From: Micromonospora chokoriensis | Lineage (GTDB): Bacteria; Actinomycetota; Actinomycetes; Mycobacteriales; Micromonosporaceae | Assembly (NCBI RefSeq): GCF_000718555.1 | Contig: NZ_JOAN01000003.1 | Location: forward strand, 62,001 to 126,000 | DNA length: 64,000 bases | Direction: 5' to 3' | Part shown: positions 26,492-35,121 of the stretch, one piece after another | Position numbering within the stretch: the stretch's first letter is position 1 | How the letters are laid out: each line of letters starts with the position of its first letter | Notes under the pieces: generated by a model | Told to the model about the DNA's origin: nothing | The model's database searches: none | The model's input: only the letters and a program-made list of their open reading frames with translations | Position numbers and translations under genes: made by a program

Positions 26492-27204
26492 TTCCCGGCC
26501 GCCGCCACGGCTGCGGTGAGAGCGTCCGGGGTGGGGTTGTCGAGGGGCTGGCCGTTGACCTTGACGGTCGGCGTGCCGGTGACGTTGCTGCGGCTGGCGT
26601 CGTCGGTGACGTGCTCGGTCCACGTCCGGTACGTCTTGTCCTTCACGCAGCTGCCGAAGCTGCCGCGGTCGAGGCCCACGCCGGTGCCGATGTCGATCAG
26701 TTGGTCGTCGGTGAGCCCGGCGCTGCCCTCCGGCGGCTGCTTGTCGAACAGCGCCTTGGCGTACTCGTGGTACTTGCCGCCGGCCGCGGCGCAGCCGGAG
26801 GCGGCCGAGGCCCGGGTGGAGTACTCGGTGGTGGAGAAGCGGTTGAGGAACGCGACCGGGTGGTAGACCACCTTCGCCTTGTTCTCGGCCACCAACTGTT
26901 CGAGCGTCGCCCCGCTGCTCTGCTCGAACTGCTTGCAGACCGGGCAGAGGAAGTCCTCGTAGACGTCGACGGTGACCGGGCCGCCGCCGACGACGATGCC
27001 GGTGCCGGCGTCGTTGGCGCCGGGCGGGGTGGTGAAGCTGTCGGAGCGCTGGCTGGACCAGACGGCCCAGCCGACGCCACCGGCGATGACCAGGACGAGG
27101 ACCGCAGCGACGGAGACCCAGATCGTGCGGCGACGACGCCGCTCACGGGCGAGCTGCTCGCGGACCACCCGGGCGGCGTCCCGCTGCCCCTTGCGACTAC
27201 TCAT
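26488..27204 (-). CDS. Membrane-anchored DsbA-like thiol oxidoreductase
   Basis: 238 residues: basic N-terminus, transmembrane helix at about 27-49, then a thioredoxin-fold DsbA domain (Thioredoxin_4). The active site Cys87-Pro-Val-Cys90 is in YEDFLCPVCKQFEQ, and the cis-proline loop is NVTGTPTVKVNG. Likely oxidises or isomerises extracytoplasmic disulfides. Start at ATG 27204; overlaps the MauE stop by eight bases. Forms a probable redox pair with MauE. Confidence 0.9.
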   Translation of the reverse strand: MSSRKGQRDAARVVREQLARERRRRRTIWVSVAAVLVLVIAGGVGWAVWSSQRSDSFTTPPGANDAGTGIVVGGGPVTVDVYEDFLCPVCKQFEQSSGATLEQLVAENKAKVVYHPVAFLNRFSTTEYSTRASAASGCAAAGGKYHEYAKALFDKQPPEGSAGLTDDQLIDIGTGVGLDRGSFGSCVKDKTYRTWTEHVTDDASRSNVTGTPTVKVNGQPLDNPTPDALTAAVAAAGK

Positions 27205-27721
27205 CCTCGTCCTCCACAACGGGTTCGCCGGACAACCACCCGTCCACCGATACCGGCGTACGCGGCCAGATCAGCAGAAATCCGGCCAGAATCAAGAATC
27301 CCAGGTCCCGGAGGATCTCCGGGAGGTAACTGGGTGCCTGCCCCTCCGCCAACTGTCCGCCGCTGCCGAAGCAGCCGCAGTCGATGGCCAGCCCCCGCGC
27401 CCAGGCCGAGGCGATCCCCACGATGAAGACCACCAGCAGCGCGGCGGAGACCCCGGCGACGAGCCGGGTTGCCAGCCCGAGCAGCAGCAGCACGCCCAAC
27501 GCCAGCTCGACGAAGGGCAGGGCCGCGCCGATCACGGTCGCCACGTCGTACGGCAGCACCTGGTATGCGTTTACCGCCCGCCCGGAGGCGGCGAGGTCGG
27601 TGACCTTCGACGCGCCGGCGACGAGCCAGACGGCGGCGAGGCCCAGTCGGGCCGCGATGCCGAGCCAGGGGCGGATCACGGGCCAACGGCCGCCAGGGGT
27701 GGAAGGTGCAGTCACGCTCAT
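27197..27721 (-). CDS. MauE/DoxX family membrane protein
   Basis: 174 residues, four helices, with AARLGLAAVWLVAGASKVTD at the first helix and IDCGCFGSGG in the loop before the last helix. MauE-like proteins act with DsbA-like proteins in disulfide chemistry outside the membrane, in place of DsbB or VKOR. The C-terminus is acidic (VEDEDE). The ATG at 27721 was chosen over a longer frame that would cover the sigma factor gene. Confidence 0.85.
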   Translation of the reverse strand: MSVTAPSTPGGRWPVIRPWLGIAARLGLAAVWLVAGASKVTDLAASGRAVNAYQVLPYDVATVIGAALPFVELALGVLLLLGLATRLVAGVSAALLVVFIVGIASAWARGLAIDCGCFGSGGQLAEGQAPSYLPEILRDLGFLILAGFLLIWPRTPVSVDGWLSGEPVVEDEDE

Positions 27722-27753
27722 TTGTCGTCCCGTCCGCGTCGGAAGTTCCGTGC

Positions 27754-28344
27754 TCAGCCGGTCAGGGCGTCGCCGACCGCCTCGACCAACTCGTCGCGGG
27801 CCCGGGCGACCCGGGAACGGATGGTGCCCACCGGCACCCCTTCGACGGCGGCGGCCTCGGCGTACGACAGGCCGAGCAGTTGGGTGAGCACGAACGCGGA
27901 GCGCCGCTCGGCGCCGAGACGGCGGACCAGGTCGGCAGCGCCGAGCTGGCCGGCTGGGTCCGGGTGCGGGCGGTCGGTGTACGCGTTCGCCGTCAGGCGC
28001 TCGTCGAGCCGCCGACGCCGAACGACAATGCGGAGGTGGTCGGCGCAGGCTCGCCGGGCGATGCCGAGCAGCCAGGTGCGGGCGCTGGAGCGACCCTCGA
28101 AGGCGGGCAGGGCCCGGAACGCCCGCAGGTAGGTTTCCTGGGTCAGGTCGTCGGCGCTGTCCGGGTCGACCAGGGCGGCGGCGAACCGCCACACCTCGGC
28201 CTGGGTCAGCCGAACGAACGCCGCCTGGGCGGTCGGGTCACCGTCGCGGGCGGTCAGCGCCCACTCGGTTGCCGGGTCCCGGGCGACCTCATCGACCGGC
28301 TCTGCCGGACCGGCGGCACCGGAGTCACGCGGGACAGGGATCAC
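27754..28344 (-). CDS. ECF (group 4) RNA polymerase sigma factor
   Basis: 196 residues. Region 2 is DDLTQETYLRAFRALPAFEG with the following RSSARTWLLGIARRACADHL; region 4 is LLGLSYAEAAAVEGVPVGTI with RSRVARARDEL. No anti-sigma factor gene is adjacent. It leads the MauE/DsbA/membrane-protein operon and is divergent from the CopC-CopD and YcnI genes, and resembles the SigC-like group linked to copper in mycobacteria; that link is inference. A TAACCT hexamer lies eight bases before the GTG start. Confidence 0.9.
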   Translation of the reverse strand: MIPVPRDSGAAGPAEPVDEVARDPATEWALTARDGDPTAQAAFVRLTQAEVWRFAAALVDPDSADDLTQETYLRAFRALPAFEGRSSARTWLLGIARRACADHLRIVVRRRRLDERLTANAYTDRPHPDPAGQLGAADLVRRLGAERRSAFVLTQLLGLSYAEAAAVEGVPVGTIRSRVARARDELVEAVGDALTG

Positions 28345-28513
28345 GACAACCCAGGTTACGCGGCAGCCGGCGGAGCGTCAGGGCCGTTCGCCTCTTGGAT
28401 GGTCTGCGCCACGTCGGGAACTTTTCCCCACCCCGAGCCGACTACCCGGTCATGACGTGCGATCACCCTCCTCGGGTCGCCGAATGGGACACCGATCGGC
28501 GACCATGGCCGGC

Positions 28514-30172
28514 ATGACTGTCGCCCCCCGCCGCTGGGCCGCCAGGCTGGCCGCAGCCGCCGGCCTCCTGGTCACCGTCGTGGCCTTGTTGATCGCGCCG
28601 GCCACCCCCGCCAGCGCCCACGCGGTGCTGGAGAGCACCAGCCCGGCCGCGGCCTCCATCGTGCCGAGCGGGCCGCCCGAGGTGGTTCTCACGTTCAGCG
28701 AGTCGGTCCGGAAGGTCCCCGGCAAGATCCGGATCATCGCGCCGGACGGTTCCCGGGCCGACCGGGGCGAACCAACGTTCAACGGCGCGGTCGTGACCAT
28801 CCCGGTGGACCCGGCCGGTGCGCGCGGCACCTACCTGGTCAGCTTCCGGGTGATCTCCGCCGACAGTCACCCGGTCTCCGGGGCGTTCACCTACTCGGTC
28901 GGCGCACCCTCGACCCCACCTGTCGACTCCGGCACGGACAGCCGCGCCAACCCGGTGGTGGAGACGGCCGTGAAGGTGGCCCGTTTCCTCGGCTACGTCG
29001 GCCTGGTGCTGCTGGTGGGGCCGGCGCTGGTGCTCGCCGCCCTCTGGCCACGGCGGCTCTCCCGACGAGGGCCGACCCGACTGGCCTGGACCGGCCTTGG
29101 CCTGGTGGCCGTCGCCACCCTCGCCGACCTGTGGCTGCAGGTGCCCTACACGGCCGGGGGTGGCCTCTTCGACGTCACCGGCGAGGGGTTCGGCAGCGTG
29201 TTCGGCAGCGCCTTCGGCGCCGCCCACCTGGTCCGACTCGGACTGCTGGCGGCATCGATCTTCCTGCTCCGCCCGCTGCTGGCCCGGCCTGCCGGCCGCA
29301 CGGACGCGATCATCCTGGCCGTGCTCGGCGGCGCCGCCCTGCTGACCTGGCCGCTGGCCGGGCACCCGGCGGCCTCCCCGGCACCGGCGGTCTCCGTGGT
29401 CGTCGACGCGGTCCACCTGGGCAGCATGGCGGTCTGGCTGGGCGGTCTGCTCATGCTCGCCGTCTTCCTGCTGCGCCAGGCCGACGAGCGGGAGTTGGGC
29501 GCGATCCTGCCGATCTGGTCACGCTGGGCGGCGCTCGCCGTCTCGGCGCTGCTGCTGGCCGGCACCGTCCAGGCGCTGATCGAGGTGGCCACCCCGCAGG
29601 CGCTCTTCGAGACCACGTACGGGCGGTTGCTGCTCGCCAAGATCGGGTTGTTCGCGCTTGTCATCGCCGTGGCCGCGTACTCCCGGCAGTTGGTGCGTAG
29701 CCGCGTCGCGGCGCAACGCCCGGTCCCGGTGCGCCGGGCGGTCCTGGCGGAGTTGGCCGTCACCGTGGTGGTGCTGGCCCTGTCCGCCACGCTCGTGCAG
29801 ACCACACCCGCCCGCACCGCCGCGGCCGGCCCGTCTGCCGGGGCCGAGTCCGGCCTGTTCAGCACCAGGCTGTCCAGCCCGCTCTTCTCGATGGAGGTCG
29901 AGGTGAGCCCGGCCGAGCGGGGCAACAACTCGGTGCACCTGTACGCGTACGGCAAGGACAACCAGCCACTGCTGATCGCGGAGTGGAAGGCGACCGCCGC
30001 GCTGCCCTCGGCCGGCATCGAGCCGATCGAGGTGCCGTTGCTGCGGTTGACGGACAGCCACGCCTACGGCGACATCAGCCTGCCGGCCGCCGGTGACTGG
30101 GAGATCAAGATCACTGCCCGTACGACCGACATCGACCAGGCCACGGTGACCGCCACCGTGCCCATCCGTTAG
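28514..30172 (+). CDS. Copper resistance/uptake protein, CopC-CopD fusion (YcnJ-like)
   Basis: 552 residues. A signal peptide ends at ATPASA before HAVLESTSP; the mature N-terminal His and the later SADSHPVSGAFTY supply the copper ligands of a CopC domain (about 37-130). A CopD membrane domain of about eight helices spans 150-440, followed by an extracytoplasmic domain of about 110 residues. Starts at 28514 or 28505 are both possible. Such proteins import copper for cuproenzymes. It forms a pair with ycnI downstream. Confidence 0.92.
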   Translation: MTVAPRRWAARLAAAAGLLVTVVALLIAPATPASAHAVLESTSPAAASIVPSGPPEVVLTFSESVRKVPGKIRIIAPDGSRADRGEPTFNGAVVTIPVDPAGARGTYLVSFRVISADSHPVSGAFTYSVGAPSTPPVDSGTDSRANPVVETAVKVARFLGYVGLVLLVGPALVLAALWPRRLSRRGPTRLAWTGLGLVAVATLADLWLQVPYTAGGGLFDVTGEGFGSVFGSAFGAAHLVRLGLLAASIFLLRPLLARPAGRTDAIILAVLGGAALLTWPLAGHPAASPAPAVSVVVDAVHLGSMAVWLGGLLMLAVFLLRQADERELGAILPIWSRWAALAVSALLLAGTVQALIEVATPQALFETTYGRLLLAKIGLFALVIAVAAYSRQLVRSRVAAQRPVPVRRAVLAELAVTVVVLALSATLVQTTPARTAAAGPSAGAESGLFSTRLSSPLFSMEVEVSPAERGNNSVHLYAYGKDNQPLLIAEWKATAALPSAGIEPIEVPLLRLTDSHAYGDISLPAAGDWEIKITARTTDIDQATVTATVPIR

Positions 30173-30189
30173 AGAGGTTCGCAAAACCC

Positions 30190-30930
30190 ATGACCCGAAT
30201 CCGGCGTACCGCAAGCGCCGCTGCCGTCCTGGCGTTCACCGCCGCCGCTACCGCTGTGTTCGGCTTCGCCGGATCGGCGTCCGCCCACGTCACGGTGAAC
30301 CCGAAGGAGGCGGCCCAGGGCGGCTACGCCCGGGTGGCGTTCCGGGTGCCGAACGAGAGCGACAGCGCGTCGACGGTCAAGCTTGAGGTGGTGCTCCCGG
30401 AGAACGCTCCGGTCGGCTCGGTGTCGACGATGCCGGTGCCCGGCTGGACGGTGGCGACGGAGAAGCGCAAGGTGGACCCGCCGATCGAGGTGCACGGCAG
30501 CCCGCTCACCGAGGCGGTGTCCAAGATCACCTGGACGGCGTCCGGCGACGCGGGGGTGAAGCCGGGGCAGTTCCAGGAGTTCCCCGTCTCGCTGGGGCCG
30601 CTGCCGAAGGTCGACTCGATGGTCTTCAAGACCCTGCAGACCTACTCGGACGGCAACATCTCGCGCTGGATCGAGGAGCCGGCGCCGGGCACCGAGCCGG
30701 AGCACCCGGCGCCGGTGCTCACCCTGGCCGCCGCCGCAGCGCCGGCGGGTTCGGCCACACCGACCGCTGCCGTCGCGGCGCCCGACGACGATGATGACGA
30801 CGACGACGACGAGGGCAACGGGCTCGCGCTCGGCCTCGGGGTGGCCGGACTCGTCGCCGGCCTGGCCGGCCTGGTGCTGGGCGGGTTGGCGTTCACGCGT
30901 ACCCGCCGGGAGCCGGTGGCCAAGGTCTGA
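30190..30930 (+). CDS. ycnI: YcnI-like copper-binding protein (DUF1775)
   Basis: 246 residues. The signal peptide ends at GSASA, giving a mature N-terminus HVTVNPKEA as in Bacillus YcnI, where this histidine binds copper; a conserved tryptophan occurs in VPGWTVATEK. After the DUF1775 domain come an Ala/Pro linker, a run of nine aspartates and a C-terminal helix (about 212-235), so the protein is membrane-anchored. Ribosome site AGAGAGG lies before the ATG. Partner of the CopC-CopD protein 17 bases upstream. Confidence 0.92.
   Translation: MTRIRRTASAAAVLAFTAAATAVFGFAGSASAHVTVNPKEAAQGGYARVAFRVPNESDSASTVKLEVVLPENAPVGSVSTMPVPGWTVATEKRKVDPPIEVHGSPLTEAVSKITWTASGDAGVKPGQFQEFPVSLGPLPKVDSMVFKTLQTYSDGNISRWIEEPAPGTEPEHPAPVLTLAAAAAPAGSATPTAAVAAPDDDDDDDDDEGNGLALGLGVAGLVAGLAGLVLGGLAFTRTRREPVAKV
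30784..30810 (+). repeat. Nine-codon aspartate repeat in ycnI
   Basis: GAC/GAT trinucleotide run coding nine consecutive Asp residues just outside the predicted membrane helix, followed by Glu. It may bind metal or be a length-variable linker. Confidence 0.85.
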
Positions 30931-30943
30931 CCCCGCCACACCC

Positions 30944-30975
30944 GCTGGCCCGCCGGATTCATCCGGCGGGCCAGC
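30944..30975 (+). terminator. Rho-independent terminator after ycnI
   Basis: Perfect 15-base-pair stem (30944-30958 with 30961-30975), two-base loop, followed by GTGCTTTT. It ends the copper operon. Confidence 0.85.
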
Positions 30976-31081
30976 GTGCTTTTCCGGAGTCGGTGCGACC
31001 GTGCCGTGGATATCCCCTGATCAGACGGTCTACGTCGGTAAGGTCGGCCGGGTGTTTTGGCTACGGAGGGGGACGGTGCGG

Positions 31082-32098
31082 ATGCGGTTCGTGCGGGTGA
31101 TCGCCGGAGTGCTGCTGTTGGTCGTGGGAATTCCGGCGCTCTTCGCCGGTGGCGGGCTGTGGCTGGTGACCCGACACGCCGACCCCGATGGGGCCTTCGC
31201 GGCCCGCTTCGAGACGGTCCGCACACCCGGCCACGCGGTCGTGGTCACCGACCTCGACCGGTTGCTGCGGCAGGAGGCGCCCTTCGCGCGTACCGCGCAG
31301 ACTCGGCTGCGGTTGGAGGCCCGCACCACGGACGGCCCGGCCTTCGTCGGGTTGGCGCCCACCGCCGAGGTGCGTGGCTGGCTGGAGGCGGTGCCGCACG
31401 CCACGGTGCGCCGGATGGCGCTGGCCCGGGGCCCGCTGCCGGTCCGGCTGGATCCGGCCGGCCCGGCCGCCGACACCCCGGGGGTCAGCGAGCCGTTCGC
31501 GCCGCTGGGCCGACCCTTCTGGGTACGTGAGGGGATCGGCTCGCTCGAGTGGAGTGCGGACGACCTCGCGGGCCAACCCATGAGCCTGGTGGTGATGCGC
31601 CCCGACGGCGGCGGCGACCTGGCCCTGGAGCTGCGCGCCGAGCTGCGGGCAGGGTGGACCGGCCCGGCAACGTGGGGTCTGTTGACCGTCGGCGTCCTGC
31701 TGATGGTGTGCGCGGCGCTGCTCCTGCTGCGACCGTTGCGTCCACGCGAGGTGATCTTCGTGGTCGAGCCGGACCAGGTGCCGGTGCTCGCCGGGCGGCT
31801 CGGGGTCACCTCGCTGAGTGCTCTGGGCGCCCGGGAACCCGACTCGGCCCCGCCGATCCCGGCCCGACAACTCGCCCCGGTCGGTTCCGGTCTGGGAGAG
31901 CGGCCCCGGTCGGCGATCGGCGCCGAACCGGCACGACCGGACACCCTCGCCGACCTGGACGAGCCGGCCCGACTGCCCCGCCCACCGGAGGTGACGCTGA
32001 GTCTCGCCTGGCCGCCGTCCGACGCGGACGAGGCCACGGCCCGGCCGGTGGCGGTCCCACCGGGTGACGGCCCGGCCGGTGGCAGTGCCACGGGGTGA
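31082..32098 (+). CDS. Membrane protein, unknown function
   Basis: 338 residues from ATG 31082, which has GGAGGGGG nine bases upstream; a GTG at 31076 is possible. Helix at about 4-24, an extracytoplasmic domain of about 170 residues, a second helix at about 200-222 (GLLTVGVLLMVCAALLLL), and a Pro/Arg-rich cytoplasmic tail of about 110 residues. No enzyme motif is seen. Typical of conserved actinomycete membrane proteins without assigned role. Confidence 0.7.
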   Translation: MRFVRVIAGVLLLVVGIPALFAGGGLWLVTRHADPDGAFAARFETVRTPGHAVVVTDLDRLLRQEAPFARTAQTRLRLEARTTDGPAFVGLAPTAEVRGWLEAVPHATVRRMALARGPLPVRLDPAGPAADTPGVSEPFAPLGRPFWVREGIGSLEWSADDLAGQPMSLVVMRPDGGGDLALELRAELRAGWTGPATWGLLTVGVLLMVCAALLLLRPLRPREVIFVVEPDQVPVLAGRLGVTSLSALGAREPDSAPPIPARQLAPVGSGLGERPRSAIGAEPARPDTLADLDEPARLPRPPEVTLSLAWPPSDADEATARPVAVPPGDGPAGGSATG

Positions 32099-32132
32099 CG
32101 GGCTTGGCTGGCGCTTGGCGGGCGAAACGGCG

Positions 32133-32167
32133 AGCGGCCCTCCGCGCTGCCGACGCGGAGGGCCGCT
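32133..32167. terminator. Bidirectional terminator
   Basis: Perfect 14-base-pair stem (32133-32146 with 32154-32167) and 7-base loop between the convergent membrane-protein and GT87 genes. Confidence 0.75.
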
Positions 32168-32220
32168 CTCACCGGGGGATCGGTGCTACCCGAGCGACGC
32201 TTGAGGTAGATGAGGACAGA

Positions 32221-33504
32221 TTAGCGCCGATCATGGCTACTCGGGAGTTCTGTCCAATTGATGCGATTTTCCGCACTGTGCCCCGAACGAACCGGCAACG
32301 CCGCTAGCAGCAGCAGGCTGAGCAGCACGTAGGTGTTCTGCAGGACGAAGTCCAGCGGGTCATGAGTGCGGACCACTGCCGCACCCCAGGCCTGGAACGT
32401 CACCACGCCGTAGATGGTCACGGCGGCGATACCCAGCGCGAGCCCGGCCAGCCACCGACGTCGGCGCACCTCGTGGGGGCCCTCGGCGCTCAACGCCGCG
32501 TCGACGAGCAGCACCACCGCCGGTACGAACCAGTAGATGTGGTGGGTCCAGGTGATCGGGCTCGCCAGCGAACCAACCAACCCGGTCAGCGTCAGGCCCG
32601 TCAACGGGTCACCGGCCCGTGCCGCGCGGGCGGCCCGCCAGAGCCCGTACGCCGCGACCACGGCGACCACCAGCAGCCAGAGCAGCCGCTCCGGCTTCTC
32701 CGGCGCGGTGAACCGGCTGAGGAGGCCGAACAGCGACTGGTTGCCGACGTAGTCGGGGCGACCCACCCGCTCGGTGGCCCACAGCTCGTGGGTCCAGAAC
32801 CGCCACGAGTCACCCGGGGCGATCGCCGCCGCGAGCAGGGTCGCCGCCGCGGCGGTCGCGCTGGCCACCGCCGCGGCCCGCCACCGCCGGGTGGCCAGCA
32901 GGTACACGATGAAGATGCCGGGAAAGAGCTTGAGCGCCGTCGCCAGCCCCACGCCCACCCCGGCCCAGCGTCGCGCCTGCGGCACCGCGAACAGCAGGTC
33001 GGCCAGGATCAGCACGACCAGCAGCATGTTGATCTGGCCGAAGGTGATCGTCTCGCGGGTGCTCTCCACCGCAAGCACCAGCAGGACGGCAGCGATCAGG
33101 GTGAACGTTCGAGGCAGGTCGTGTCGGGCGATCAGCGGGGCCACCAACCACCGGGTGGTCAGCACCACGGCCAGCACGGTGAGCACCGTGAAGATCGCCA
33201 CGGTGGTGCCGAGCCGCAGCAGACCGAACGGCCACAGCAGCAGCGCGCTGAATGGCGGGTACGTGAAGTACAGCTCGCCCTGCACCCGGTCGGGCTGGAC
33301 GTAGTCGTAGAGCGGGTGGCCGACGCGCCACCAGTCCATCGCGGACATATAGATCTTGAGATCGAAGAAGTTGTGCTTGAGGCCGGGCAGGTAGAGCGCT
33401 GGCAACACGGCGGTGAGGGCCACCACCGCGACCAGACGACGGACCGTACGGCCACCGGGATCGTCTTCGGTGACGGCGGGCGGTGCGACGGGTTCTGCTG
33501 GCAC
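32221..33504 (-). CDS. GT87 (DUF2029) polyprenol-phosphate-mannose mannosyltransferase
   Basis: 427 residues, about ten helices. GT87/GT-C hallmarks are present: DLKIYMSAMDWWRVGHPLYD with the catalytic-type Asp in the first loop, YFTYPPFSALLLWPFG and PITWTHHIYWFVPA. Relatives are the alpha-1,2 mannosyltransferases of phosphatidylinositol mannoside and lipoarabinomannan synthesis, which use polyprenyl-phosphate mannose outside the membrane. GTG start with TAGGGT six bases upstream. Divergent from orn. Confidence 0.88.
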   Translation of the reverse strand: MPAEPVAPPAVTEDDPGGRTVRRLVAVVALTAVLPALYLPGLKHNFFDLKIYMSAMDWWRVGHPLYDYVQPDRVQGELYFTYPPFSALLLWPFGLLRLGTTVAIFTVLTVLAVVLTTRWLVAPLIARHDLPRTFTLIAAVLLVLAVESTRETITFGQINMLLVVLILADLLFAVPQARRWAGVGVGLATALKLFPGIFIVYLLATRRWRAAAVASATAAAATLLAAAIAPGDSWRFWTHELWATERVGRPDYVGNQSLFGLLSRFTAPEKPERLLWLLVVAVVAAYGLWRAARAARAGDPLTGLTLTGLVGSLASPITWTHHIYWFVPAVVLLVDAALSAEGPHEVRRRRWLAGLALGIAAVTIYGVVTFQAWGAAVVRTHDPLDFVLQNTYVLLSLLLLAALPVRSGHSAENRINWTELPSSHDRR

Positions 33505-33510
33505 CCCGAA

Positions 33511-33516
33511 ACCCTA
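33511..33516 (-). promoter_or_regulatory. -10 hexamer for GT87 gene, leaderless type
   Basis: TAGGGT on the minus strand six bases before the GTG at 33504; no ribosome site is present. Confidence 0.45.
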
Positions 33517-33564
33517 GCGGGCCGGCCCGCCGAGAGCGCGCAGCCGCAGCGCGTGGGCTGCGCG

Positions 33565-33570
33565 TAGGCT
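33565..33570 (+). promoter_or_regulatory. -10 hexamer for orn, leaderless type
   Basis: TAGGCT six bases before the GTG at 33577; no ribosome site is present. Confidence 0.45.
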
Positions 33571-33576
33571 GTCCCG

Positions 33577-34167
33577 GTGGCTGATCTCCTCGTCTGGATC
33601 GACTGTGAGATGACTGGGTTGGACCTCGGCAGGGACAAACTGATCGAGGTTGCGGCACTGGTCACCGATCCCGACCTCAACGTGCTTGGTGATGGAGTCG
33701 ACGTGGTCATCCACGCCGACGAGGCGGCGTTGGAGGGGATGCCGGAGATCGTCCAGACGATGCACGCCAAGTCCGGCCTCACCGAGGAGGTCCGCCGCTC
33801 GGTGGTCACCCTCGCCGAGGCCGAGGACCTGGTCCTGGATTACGTGCGCACCTTCGTGAAGGATCCGCGTACGGCGCCGCTGTGCGGCAACTCGATCGCC
33901 ACCGACCGGGGCTTCATCGCCCGGGACATGCCCCGCCTCGACGCGCACCTGCACTACCGGATGATCGACGTGTCGTCGATCAAGGAACTCTGCCGTCGCT
34001 GGTACCCCCGGGTGTACTTCGGCCAGCCGCAGAAGGGCCTCGCGCACCGGGCGCTGGCCGACATCCGGGAGAGCATCCGGGAGTTGGAGTACTACCGGCG
34101 CACGGTCTTCGTCCCGCTGCCCGGCCCGGACGTCGAGACCGCCAAGGCCATCGCCGCCGAACTCTGA
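33577..34167 (+). CDS. orn: Oligoribonuclease (DEDDh 3'-5' exoribonuclease)
   Basis: 196 residues, full length. DEDDh motifs: [20 protein letters not shown] (Exo I), [15 protein letters not shown] (Exo II) and [18 protein letters not shown] (Exo III). It degrades two- to five-base RNA fragments and pGpG to mononucleotides. Last clearly host gene before the tRNA-His/element junction. Confidence 0.96.
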   Translation: MADLLVWIDCEMTGLDLGRDKLIEVAALVTDPDLNVLGDGVDVVIHADEAALEGMPEIVQTMHAKSGLTEEVRRSVVTLAEAEDLVLDYVRTFVKDPRTAPLCGNSIATDRGFIARDMPRLDAHLHYRMIDVSSIKELCRRWYPRVYFGQPQKGLAHRALADIRESIRELEYYRRTVFVPLPGPDVETAKAIAAEL

Positions 34168-34280
34168 CCCGCGGCCGCTGGTCTCGGGGACCAGGGAACC
34201 CGCTGGACGAGGCGTGCTGCGGTGTGGCTATTATTGGTCCGCACCCCGCCCGGGGCGATCGACCGGGCGACGGCGGCATG

Positions 34281-34353
34281 GTGGCTGTAGCTCAGTTGGC
34301 AGAGCACCGGGTTGTGGTCCCGGTTGTCGTGGGTTCAATTCCCATCAGTCACC
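34281..34353 (+). tRNA. tRNA-His (anticodon GUG)
   Basis: Acceptor GTGGCTG pairs with CAGTCAC (one G-U), D arm AGCTCAGTTGGCAGAGC, anticodon stem CCGGG/CCCGG around loop TTGTGGT with anticodon GTG, T arm GTGGGTTCAATTCCCAT. A G at 34280 gives the encoded G-1 typical of tRNA-His; discriminator C. A TATTAT -10-like box at 34229-34234 could be its promoter. The element begins right after its 3' end, so the 3' half is a likely attachment site. Confidence 0.95.
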
Positions 34354-34380
34354 CCACGTGTGGATCTACATTCACGCAGG

Positions 34381-34408
34381 TCAGGGCCCCTCAAGCGAGG
34401 GGCCCTGA
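34381..34408. terminator. Terminator after tRNA-His
   Basis: Perfect 12-base-pair stem (34381-34392 with 34397-34408), four-base loop, then TCATCTTT. Confidence 0.8.
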
Positions 34409-34435
34409 TCATCTTTAGGGGACTGGTAGGGGAAC

Positions 34436-35017
34436 TCAGTTCGGCGAGGCCCCCTCGTCGCGGCGCGCGATCCCGTCGACGTACCCCTCGGCGTACCCCT
34501 CGGCGCGGGCCTCCGCGATCGGGTCAGTCGGCGTCCGCTCGGCCAGTTGGACCGGGGCGTCAGCGCTGCTACTGGGCTGCGCGTTGCGGGTGATGAGGAC
34601 CGTGTCGCCCTGAACCGCCCGGCTGGCGTAGGTGCTGCCCGTTGGGTAGGCGCGGGGGGAACGCGGCCGGCCGGCGGCGTCCGCCAGGTCGTAGACCGCC
34701 TCAGTCAGATCCTCCAGCTCCGCCTGGATGCGGGCCAGCGGCATGTTGGCAGCGTCTGTGGCGATGCGGGCGGCGTGACCGTCGCGCCACGCCGCCCGGC
34801 GCCACCGCTGCGCGAAGTACCGGCCGCCGAGGGTGACGGCGGTGACCAGGAGCGCCACCTCGGCCAACCAGTAGGCGGTCATCCGGCCCGGCGGGATGCT
34901 GCCTTCGACGATGTACCCCATCGACAGGATGGCGGCGGTCGCTGCCGCCAGCGTGCCTGCGGTAACGGCCGACGCGAACAGTCGCTTGGTCGGGGGCTTC
35001 GGTGCGGTGGTGCTCAT
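34436..35017 (-). CDS. Small membrane protein of the element
   Basis: 193 residues. Two helices at about 14-34 and 45-65, then a cytoplasmic helical region with probable coiled coil (IQAELEDLTEAVYDLADAAG) and an Ala/Glu/Gly-rich tail. No enzyme motifs. It is the gene nearest to the presumed attachment site, where an integrase would often be; it is not one. Function not recognised. Confidence 0.65.
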   Translation of the reverse strand: MSTTAPKPPTKRLFASAVTAGTLAAATAAILSMGYIVEGSIPPGRMTAYWLAEVALLVTAVTLGGRYFAQRWRRAAWRDGHAARIATDAANMPLARIQAELEDLTEAVYDLADAAGRPRSPRAYPTGSTYASRAVQGDTVLITRNAQPSSSADAPVQLAERTPTDPIAEARAEGYAEGYVDGIARRDEGASPN

Positions 35018-35121
35018 TCTGCGATCAACTCCGTTCGGGTGGTGGAACGAGGGTGAACGGAGGTCGGGTCGCGGTACCGGCCTCCAGGCGGTGCCCGCTG
35101 TCGCGTGCGGGCGCGGCGAGG

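Noticed and set aside
28416..28445. GGGAAC as an ECF -35 for the copper operon
   Set aside because: No matching -10 at a proper distance; too weak to annotate.
34436..35017. Gene next to tRNA-His as an integrase
   Set aside because: It has membrane helices and no recombinase active-site residues.
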